Origin: Methanobacterium sp. UBA375
GTDB taxonomy: Archaea > Methanobacteriota > Methanobacteria > Methanobacteriales > Methanobacteriaceae
Length of the DNA: 64,000 nt
Direction of reading: 5' to 3'
Assembly: GCA_002495625.1 (NCBI GenBank)
Contig: DAGC01000012.1
Location: forward strand, 801-64,800
Shown: in pieces, positions 57,339 through 64,000 of the stretch
Numbering within the stretch: the first letter of the stretch is position 1
How the letters are laid out: every line of letters begins with the position of its first letter
Program-made: the position numbers and the translations under genes
The notes under the pieces: generated by a model
What the model was told of the DNA's origin: nothing
The model's database searches: none
Seen by the model: the letters and a program-made list of their open reading frames with translations, nothing else

Positions 57339-58097
57339 TTATATTCTCCATTTCCTGGTATCTACCATGGACAGATCGAAGGGAACTTCACCATTTATAA
57401 GGGCCCTGGCCATTGAAAATCCATCAGCACCTGCATCTATCATTTTTTGTGCCGACCCGATATCTGTAATTGAGTTATTCCCTATTAAAAATAGGTCTGT
57501 GCTGTCTTTAATTACAGATACAACTTCATAATCTGCATGTGAATAACCTGGCTTCATGGCGTCCACGTGGAGGAAATCTGCACCTGCATCTTCCACTGAT
57601 TGAGAGATGGCTATAATATCAGTCCCCGGTACATTAGCCCGGATCTTAACAGAGACCTTGCTTCTTGCTTTCTTGACTACTTCCCTGGTGAATAGATGTA
57701 GTTTATCAGGGTCATTTAGCAGGGACTGTCCACATCCCAGATCCATTATCTCCGGCTGTCTGCAGTGGGCGTTTATCTCCACTACATCCACACCAGGAAG
57801 CTTTGAAACCTTTATTACAGGTGAAGGGGTAGTGGAACGTAGATTTACTGAAATCCAACCATTCCATAGTTTATTTTCTTTTATAACTTTGATTTGTTGT
57901 TCTATATGATTGGAGATATTTTCTAATGGAATGTCAAATTCTGATCTTCCCCTTTGAATTATCCTCTCTCCAGCTTCAATTGTAGGGGCGTCTACGTTGT
58001 AACCCCCTAAGGTTATCATGTCAAGGCCCTGATGAGCTAATTTACGGCAGAACAATCCATCGGTGATCCCGGCCATAGGGGCTAAAACCTTCAACAA
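57339..58097 (-). CDS. nifR3/Dus-like TIM-barrel protein, marker-9-associated
   Basis: A 252-residue TIM barrel resembling tRNA-dihydrouridine synthases of the nifR3 family (APMAGITDGLFCRKLAHQG, GVDVVEINAHCRQPEIMDLG, KVSVKIRANVPGTD, LFLIGNNSITDIGSAQKMI, GADGFSMARALING). The FMN-binding parts are retained, and a Cys in NAHCRQPE falls where Dus enzymes hold their catalytic Cys. Some marker-9 proteins carry such a barrel fused at the N terminus, so this is probably the split partner of the protein at 55.1 kb. The TTG start at 58097 follows GGAGAGGA. It lies 88 nt after arfA. Activity on tRNA or on a methanogenic cofactor is undecided. Confidence 0.8.
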   Translation of the reverse strand: MLKVLAPMAGITDGLFCRKLAHQGLDMITLGGYNVDAPTIEAGERIIQRGRSEFDIPLENISNHIEQQIKVIKENKLWNGWISVNLRSTTPSPVIKVSKLPGVDVVEINAHCRQPEIMDLGCGQSLLNDPDKLHLFTREVVKKARSKVSVKIRANVPGTDIIAISQSVEDAGADFLHVDAMKPGYSHADYEVVSVIKDSTDLFLIGNNSITDIGSAQKMIDAGADGFSMARALINGEVPFDLSMVDTRKWRI

Positions 58098-58185
58098 ATC
58101 CTCTCCGAAAGATATTACGAATATAAATAAAAATATTAATATATTAGAACAACCAGTAAACGGAATAAAGTAAAAAAATCCACAA

Positions 58186-58947
<762 letters not shown>

Positions 58948-59850
58948 TTAACTTTCACCCAAAATATTTCTGGCTAACATCATTTTATCCTCGATGTTGT
59001 TCATGTTGGTGTTTGTTACAACAACCTCTGATATTAGTCTTTCTATTTTTTCCTGTTGATTATGATCTTGAAGATCGATATAAAACTTATCTAAAAAATC
59101 CTGGTACATGGCTGCCACTCCCCGGGAGGATACTTCATGGCCCAGGGCCTGCATGAACTTACCGGCCGGTCCGCTGACCGGTTTATTTCCAATTATGGGA
59201 GATACTGCAACTACGTAAGATTTTCTAAGGGCATCACGGACCCCTTCTGCAGATAATATGGGTCCTACCGAAGTTACCGGGTTGGAAGGCCCGATTATAA
59301 CCATATCTGCCTTTTCAATGGATTCGATAAGTCCCGGTGCAGGATCTACCCTTGTATATTTAATATCCAGAACATCTGGTTCCCCTCTCTGCCCGATGAG
59401 GAATTCGTGAAATTCAAGGCTTCCCTCAGGGGTTACTATCTCTATCTGGGGGTTCTGGTTGCTCATGGGGATTATCCGGGATTCAATGCCCAGTTTTCTC
59501 CTCTGGATATCAACAGCCTCATCCAGGGGATATTTCTCCAAAAGCAGGGTTTTCTGGATTTTAACTGCCCGGTCCTGATCTCCGATCCGGAGCAGTTCCT
59601 CACATCCGATCTCCTTTAAAGTCTCATGGGTTATAAAGGTATCATCTCTAATACCATACCAGGTCTCCTGGTTTATGATCCCGGCCAGGGTGTACATCAC
59701 CGAGTCCAGATCCGCCGCCACGTAAACTCCCGAAAAATAGGAGTTCTCCAGGGTATTAACCACCACCGTTAAATCCGCCGGGTCAACCAGACGGATGATG
59801 CCCTGCAGGAGTTTAGGGGTGCCTGTTCCACCTGATAGAATGGTTATCAT
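58948..59850 (-). CDS. cofD: 2-phospho-L-lactate transferase CofD
   Basis: A 300-residue enzyme that joins lactyl-phosphoguanosine (or the phosphoenolpyruvyl form) to FO, giving F420-0. Family marks: ITILSGGTGTPKLLQGI at the start, VVNTLENSYFSGVYVAADLD, TWYGIRDDTFITHETLKEIG, IIGPSNPVTSVGPIL, and VSPIIGNKPVSGPAGKFM. AGGATTTAAACC before the ATG is its ribosome site. It lies between cofE (62 nt upstream) and arfA (adjacent), giving three F420/FO-pathway genes in one direction. Confidence 0.96.
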   Translation of the reverse strand: MITILSGGTGTPKLLQGIIRLVDPADLTVVVNTLENSYFSGVYVAADLDSVMYTLAGIINQETWYGIRDDTFITHETLKEIGCEELLRIGDQDRAVKIQKTLLLEKYPLDEAVDIQRRKLGIESRIIPMSNQNPQIEIVTPEGSLEFHEFLIGQRGEPDVLDIKYTRVDPAPGLIESIEKADMVIIGPSNPVTSVGPILSAEGVRDALRKSYVVAVSPIIGNKPVSGPAGKFMQALGHEVSSRGVAAMYQDFLDKFYIDLQDHNQQEKIERLISEVVVTNTNMNNIEDKMMLARNILGES

Positions 59851-59912
59851 GGTTTAAATCCTAAAAAATTCGTTTAAATTTTAAATCAGTTTAAATCAAA
59901 TGGTTTAATATT

Positions 59913-60677
59913 TTACGGCCGGAAAACATCATATTTTTTAGGTCTGATCAGGGGTTTGATATTTGCAGAATCGTTTTTAAGCATATTGGGATAGTTAACT
60001 CCCCTAATTAGTACTACAGGTATTCCCTCATCGGCCTGTCCCATCACTATCGACGCAGCAGCTGCTAACTCATCTGCCACGGCTATGGCTGTGGTTTTAA
60101 GCTCCCGGTTGTACAGGTCTTTTTCACCACTCCTGTCCCATAGTGGCTCCAGGCCGGATATGCCGATGGCCACACCAACCGCCCCTTCACGGAAGGCACG
60201 GCCCTGGGTATCGGATATTATGACTGAAATTTCTTTACCAGTTTTTTCCATGATTTTTTCTCGGATACGGGAGGCGCTTTTATCAGGATTTTCTGGGATG
60301 GGAGTGGCCAGACCGTCATCCACATTGGATTCATCGATACCGGCGTTGGCGCATACAAAACCGTGTTTGGTTTCAGAGATGATGAAATCCGGGCCAACCT
60401 TGATGACTTCCACAGATTCCTGGAGGATGGCCTCCACTACTTCCGGTTCTTTACCTGTTTTCTCCGCCAGTTCGAATGCCCGGGGGCTTGGTTTAAGGTC
60501 TTTTAGGTCGATGATATGTCCTTCTTCCTTAGCTATGGCCGTTTCAGCTATAATCAGTAGGTCATCTTCCTGGATCTCCATATCAATATCAGAGAGGGCT
60601 TTAAGGATAAACTCATCCAGAGGGTCTCCTTTCTTAATAAAGGGTATTCCAGTGATGCCTGTAATTTTAAGGGGCAT
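59913..60677 (-). CDS. cofE: F420-0:gamma-glutamyl ligase CofE
   Basis: A 254-residue GTP-dependent ligase that adds glutamates to F420-0. Recognised by ITGIPFIKKGDPLDEFIL, LLIIAETAIAKEEG, GFVCANAGIDESNV, ISDTQGRAFREGAVGVAIGI, ELKTTAIAVADELAAAASIVMGQADEG and PVVLIRGVNYP. Length matches archaeal CofE, without the FMN reductase tail of actinobacterial FbiB. The start site is weak (AACGAATAAAC before ATG). It follows purO by 31 nt. Confidence 0.95.
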   Translation of the reverse strand: MPLKITGITGIPFIKKGDPLDEFILKALSDIDMEIQEDDLLIIAETAIAKEEGHIIDLKDLKPSPRAFELAEKTGKEPEVVEAILQESVEVIKVGPDFIISETKHGFVCANAGIDESNVDDGLATPIPENPDKSASRIREKIMEKTGKEISVIISDTQGRAFREGAVGVAIGISGLEPLWDRSGEKDLYNRELKTTAIAVADELAAAASIVMGQADEGIPVVLIRGVNYPNMLKNDSANIKPLIRPKKYDVFRP

Positions 60678-60708
60678 GTTTATTCGTTAAAATAGTTTGT
60701 TTCCAAAT

Positions 60709-61311
60709 TTATATGAAGCTAATACTCCATCCTTCACTACCGAATGCTGCAGTTGAGGTAATGGGATTGGTGAATTCAGCGAATTTTCCTTTGTTCAGTA
60801 TGAATTGGGCTGCGTCCTGGGCGGTCCCTGCTTCAAAATCAACTTCATGGGGTGTGGTGTGCTCATAGGTGGCGATGTAAGCTGATTTGCCTTCAGGTAC
60901 CTTCTCCACTATCAGGCTTTCATGGGTTACAATTCCCAGATAGGCTTCGCCTTCCAGGGTAACTGCTCCTGCTATACGGGGGGTGTTGTAATCGTCCTTC
61001 TCATAATCCATGGTTAGAAGGGATATTGCCAGGGCATCCCGGATACTCATTCCAGACGCGATTTTCTCGGCAATCACATCTGTATGGGATCCATTGGATA
61101 CTACTGCGATGTCATCCACCAATTTAATGCAGTTATAGGCGATGTATGGATTTTTAAATACATCGGTTTCAAATCCTTCCTTGGGCACGATGGCTACCCG
61201 GTCATCATAGCCCTTGGTCATTCTGTTTGGGAAAGAACGACTGGAAACACGGTATGCAGCGAACTTACCCTCTTCTGTACTTCCCACAGCTAATATTCTA
61301 CCTAGATACAT
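60709..61311 (-). CDS. purO: Archaeal IMP cyclohydrolase PurO
   Basis: A 200-residue enzyme catalysing the last step of purine synthesis, ring closure of FAICAR to IMP, unrelated to bacterial PurH. Recognised by MYLGRILAVGSTEEGKFAAY, VSSRSFPNR, ISLLTMDYEKDDYNTPRIAG, and THESLIVEKVPEGKSAYIATYEHT. GGTGATAGAGA before the ATG is a strong site. It sits between rnhB and cofE on the minus strand with short gaps, so it may share transcripts with the F420 genes; IMP and GTP supply would serve arfA. Confidence 0.95.
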   Translation of the reverse strand: MYLGRILAVGSTEEGKFAAYRVSSRSFPNRMTKGYDDRVAIVPKEGFETDVFKNPYIAYNCIKLVDDIAVVSNGSHTDVIAEKIASGMSIRDALAISLLTMDYEKDDYNTPRIAGAVTLEGEAYLGIVTHESLIVEKVPEGKSAYIATYEHTTPHEVDFEAGTAQDAAQFILNKGKFAEFTNPITSTAAFGSEGWSISFI

Positions 61312-61365
61312 TCTCTATCACCAGTTTTTTTTTGTTTTGATATGAAAATTATGATATTATAATAT

Positions 61366-61983
61366 TTATTCCTGATACTCATCTTCTAATCTACTTACAG
61401 TTGCCCAGGTTTTACGGACGAAGTCTGGTAACTCTCTGGAATTTTTTAGAAATTCGATGGTTTTAGGATCACTGGGGTAACCGGATCCAATATCTTTAAA
61501 TTCCTTCCTTATTTTGGCTATTTCCTGGTCCCGTTCAACTTTGGCAACTATGGAAGCAGCTGCCACCACCACATACTTGTCTTCTGCGTTATGTTCGGTG
61601 ATTACATTTAGATGAGGATAGTAACCTTCGAGTTCATTTTTGAATCTCTCGGGTTTGATATCAAAACAGTCAACGATGCAGGTATCTGCCCCTGCTTTCT
61701 CGATAATCTTCCGCATGCCCAATTTTTCGATCTGGTTCAGATTCACCTCATTATTCCTCAAAACATCGATATCATGGGCTGCTATTTTAACCAGGTGGAA
61801 ATCGGTGATCTTCCTGATCTTCCTGGAGAGAACCACCCTTTTTCTAGGGGATATCTTTTTAGAATCCTTCACTTTAAGTCTTTCTAAAAATTTAACCCTA
61901 TCTTCCGTAATTACAACTCCACATAACACCAGAGGGCCTAAAACTGATCCTCTGCCTGCTTCATCGATTCCTACAACCTTCAT
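61366..61983 (-). CDS. rnhB: Ribonuclease HII
   Basis: A 205-residue RNase HII that cuts RNA in RNA-DNA hybrids and removes misincorporated ribonucleotides. The catalytic DEDD residues are visible in GIDEAGRGSVLGPLV (Asp, Glu), TCIVDCFDIK (Asp) and AEDKYVVVAAASIVAKVERD (Asp). The end IGSGYPSDPKTIEFLKNS is typical of archaeal enzymes. It starts from an ATG after GGGAAG. It is 54 nt upstream of purO. Confidence 0.95.
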   Translation of the reverse strand: MKVVGIDEAGRGSVLGPLVLCGVVITEDRVKFLERLKVKDSKKISPRKRVVLSRKIRKITDFHLVKIAAHDIDVLRNNEVNLNQIEKLGMRKIIEKAGADTCIVDCFDIKPERFKNELEGYYPHLNVITEHNAEDKYVVVAAASIVAKVERDQEIAKIRKEFKDIGSGYPSDPKTIEFLKNSRELPDFVRKTWATVSRLEDEYQE

Positions 61984-62237
61984 CTTCCCATTTAAGTGTT
62001 TATTTTAAGGGTGTTAAAGAATTTTACTAAATTTTTCTCGAAGATGGTTAAAAAAGGTGTAGATAGTTTGGTGTAGTATGGTCTAAAATTAGTTCCAGCA
62101 AAATAAATACAAATAATAATCCAGTAAAAAAAAAGATTGTAGTTAAAAAAATTTGTTGATTGAAAAATTTAAAAAATAAGTAAATAAGGAAAAATATTTA
62201 AAAAAATAGGTAAAGAGGGAAAATAATTTAAAATAAA

Positions 62238-63311
62238 TTATTTCATTGCTCTTAGCCTTACTTCTGGTTCCAGTGCCCTTGGTTCTGCAGCTACTATGGC
62301 AGCACCTTTGGCTACAACTGTCATGGGGTCATCTGAAATCTCAACAGGCACTCCTACTTCTTCGAATATCCTTTCTTTGAGTCCTTTAAGTTGTCCTGTT
62401 CCTCCCACAACGATTGTTCTGTTGTAGACCCCGGAAATCAGTTCAGGGGACATTCTTTTCAGGACACGGGATAAGGCTTCTACCAGTTCAACTATGATGG
62501 GTTCTGCAGCATCTGCCACCAACTTCGAGTCTATTTCCACCTTTTCTGGTTTGTTGGTTTCCATGGATTTTCCAATGGCGTGGGTTACGGTGGGCTTCAT
62601 TTCTACATTAGAATGTACCATTCCCACCTCTATTTTGGCTTTTTCTGCTTCATGGATTCCTATTTCCACACTGAATAGTTCTTTTACTTTAGTTACGATG
62701 TTTGCATCGATGTTGTCTCCACCCTGTCTGATGGTTTCTATATCGGTGATTCCTCCCAGGGATATGACAACTATATCACTTGAACCAGCTCCTAAATCCA
62801 CAACCATTGTACCGTCTGCATCAGCTATAGGTAGGCCGGCACCGATGGCGGCTGCTAAACCTTCACTTATAACTAAGACGAAGCTAGCACCGGCTTCTTT
62901 TCCTATTTCTTCAACTGCATTTTTCTCTACTTCTGAAGCATCTCCAGGTATGCCGATTACAATTCGGTCCATTTTTTCCATGGAGTCGGCGGATCCCTGT
63001 TCCATTGCATACACTAGAAGGGCTTTGGCCTGGGCTATGCTTTCAATAACTCCCATTCTCAGGGGTCTAACTGCGATTATATCTTCGGGAGTCCTTCCCA
63101 ACATCGCTTTGGCATCTTCTCCTACTGCAAGTACATATGAGGTGTCCTCTTTTTTCACCGCTACTACCGAGGGTATCTTGAACAGGTCGAATTTATCTCC
63201 GGATGGTTTCGCCACCACGGTGTTAAGAGTACCCAAGTCTATGCCTAATGTATTAGTTAAGGCTTGTTTTTTATCATCTTCATCTTCTTCTGGTTTACCA
63301 AAAAGGTGCAA
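62238..63311 (-). CDS. MreB/Hsp70-like actin-fold protein of methanogens
   Basis: A 357-residue actin-fold ATPase. Phosphate-1 site GIDLGTLNTVVAKP, phosphate-2 site GTMVVDLGAGSSDIVVIS, adenosine region RTIVVGGTGQLKGLKERIF. It is close to bacterial MreB and to the MreB-like proteins of Methanobacteriales and Methanopyrus, the archaea with pseudomurein; role in rod shape is inferred. It starts at TTG with GGAGGATTGAAATA upstream, and the site overlaps the stop of the upstream 210-aa gene, so the two are coupled. The C-terminal tail is charged, with no amphipathic helix obvious. Confidence 0.85.
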   Translation of the reverse strand: MHLFGKPEEDEDDKKQALTNTLGIDLGTLNTVVAKPSGDKFDLFKIPSVVAVKKEDTSYVLAVGEDAKAMLGRTPEDIIAVRPLRMGVIESIAQAKALLVYAMEQGSADSMEKMDRIVIGIPGDASEVEKNAVEEIGKEAGASFVLVISEGLAAAIGAGLPIADADGTMVVDLGAGSSDIVVISLGGITDIETIRQGGDNIDANIVTKVKELFSVEIGIHEAEKAKIEVGMVHSNVEMKPTVTHAIGKSMETNKPEKVEIDSKLVADAAEPIIVELVEALSRVLKRMSPELISGVYNRTIVVGGTGQLKGLKERIFEEVGVPVEISDDPMTVVAKGAAIVAAEPRALEPEVRLRAMK

Positions 63312-63315
63312 TATT

Positions 63316-63945
63316 TCAATCCTCCTTCAAAAATTTATCAAATTCTATAAAGAATAGTTTATTTCTCCGTGAAAGTAACTCGATCTCCTTAATATCCTGC
63401 TCCTCTGCAGAGATCAAAACAGTAGATAATGCCACATCAGCCACTTTAAACAGTGGGTCGAAGGTTTGTTTAATTAATGAGGGCATCTTACTGGTTATGG
63501 AAACATCGGTTTCTATGAATCCAGTGGTCTGGTCTTCCAATAGAAACTTGTAATTTAGGTGACGCTTTTCACCATCGCCCAGGAATTTTTTGATATGGTT
63601 GTCCATTCCCACCAATAAAATCAGGTTAGGTTCATTTTTAGTATAGTAAGGGGCAATTTTAAGATAGGCGCCTCCCTGTTCCTTGCTGATGAGGGATAAA
63701 TCTCTTATCTTATTTTCATCACCGTAAAGCATTAAGAAATCAAATTTCTGGGTTACAAACGACTCTTTAGAAGTTATATGTTCCCGGCATAAGATAGTAA
63801 CCCTTTCCTTATTTAATATAGCCTCATAGGATACGTTATTTACCATTTCCTCGCTACCTGCTATCACGCACCAGATTTTATCTGCGTCCTGCATGGTAGA
63901 TACTTTCGCCGCTTTCCGTAGCGTTTTTATTTTATTTTCTATCAT
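63316..63945 (-). CDS. Conserved protein coupled to the MreB-like gene
   Basis: A protein of about 209 residues with no recognised domain. It is soluble, with strands such as IWCVIAGSEEMVNNVSYEAI, FDFLMLYGDEN, and PNLILLVGMDNHIKKFLG, suggesting an alpha/beta fold, and a C-terminal segment STVLISAEEQDIKEIELLSR. It ends 4 nt before the MreB-like start, with the MreB ribosome site inside its last codons. Coupling suggests it is an MreB partner or regulator. The ATG at 63945 is chosen; a TTG precedes it by one codon. Not recognised as any bacterial MreC/MreD or RodZ protein. Confidence 0.7.
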   Translation of the reverse strand: MIENKIKTLRKAAKVSTMQDADKIWCVIAGSEEMVNNVSYEAILNKERVTILCREHITSKESFVTQKFDFLMLYGDENKIRDLSLISKEQGGAYLKIAPYYTKNEPNLILLVGMDNHIKKFLGDGEKRHLNYKFLLEDQTTGFIETDVSITSKMPSLIKQTFDPLFKVADVALSTVLISAEEQDIKEIELLSRRNKLFFIEFDKFLKED

Positions 63946-64000
63946 CAACTACTCACTCGTTGTATACTGATAAAATAGGTTAAAAGTATAGAAGATATGG

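Noticed and set aside
62494..63357. 287-codon plus-strand frame opposite the MreB-like gene
   Set aside because: Shadow of a conserved actin-fold gene; composition is typical of antisense frames.

Overview
The window comes from an AT-rich methanogenic archaeon of the order Methanobacteriales, most likely Methanobacterium or a close relative. The evidence is gene content: methanogenesis marker proteins 8 and 9, methyl-coenzyme M reductase component A2 (AtwA), coenzyme F420 genes (cofD, cofE, cofH, arfA), an FwdF-type polyferredoxin, archaeal GatD/GatE and PurO, the nitrogen repressor NrpR, and an MreB-like protein of the kind found in pseudomurein-walled methanogens. Most genes have clear GGAGG/GGTGA-type ribosome binding sites, and several intergenic regions show TTTATATA-like archaeal TATA boxes. 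I saw no rRNA, IS element, prophage or CRISPR array.

Layout. 1-2.1 kb: the end of an Ig-like surface protein, then a minus-strand block with FwdF-like polyferredoxin, a small ferredoxin and a Mop protein; a 30-bp perfect palindrome sits on the ferredoxin TATA box. 2.7-6.5 kb: TrmO, NrpR and glutamine synthetase, with a textbook NrpR operator in the glnA promoter. 6.6-13.8 kb: a membrane-anchored phosphatase-superfamily enzyme and a 1702-residue degenerate-kinase/AAA/GAF/histidine-kinase protein. 14-25.9 kb: a DUF4258/DUF2283 pair, cofH, an intron-containing tRNA-Met, marker 8, a CBS protein, a 2-oxoacid:ferredoxin oxidoreductase (korAB) that appears to start at AUU, thiC, a glutaredoxin plus ferredoxin-thioredoxin-reductase/rubredoxin fusion, DNA ligase and an OB-fold protein. 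25.9-33.3 kb: a cell-surface glycan block (flippase-like protein, family 2 glycosyltransferase, two GT-C-like membrane proteins, a CWB2-like secreted protein) containing a frameshifted TetR gene. 33.4-42.6 kb: AfpA-like flavoprotein, GlmM, small proteins, and a Vor operon linked to an acyl-CoA synthetase and a cupin regulator. 42.6-53 kb: response regulator, Xth/Mth212-type nuclease, GatD-GatE-TrxB, endonuclease IV, an AAA ATPase, a DUF4013 membrane protein and two tandem TetR regulators.

53.2-63.9 kb: a long run of minus-strand genes. In transcription order these are a 210-aa unknown, MreB-like protein, rnhB, purO, cofE, cofD, arfA, a nifR3-like TIM barrel, atwA, marker 9, precorrin-2 dehydrogenase and hemA. 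This is the most interesting part of the window. It joins F420 synthesis, early steps toward F430 (hemA, sirC), the MCR activation ATPase and two poorly characterised proteins whose domains are fused in some methanogens.

Several genes or remnants look frameshifted at or near A/T-rich runs, and several well-placed Shine-Dalgarno sites precede AUU, AUA or ACG rather than AUG. These may reflect real decay and near-cognate initiation, or base errors in the assembly. Read-level data would separate the two.
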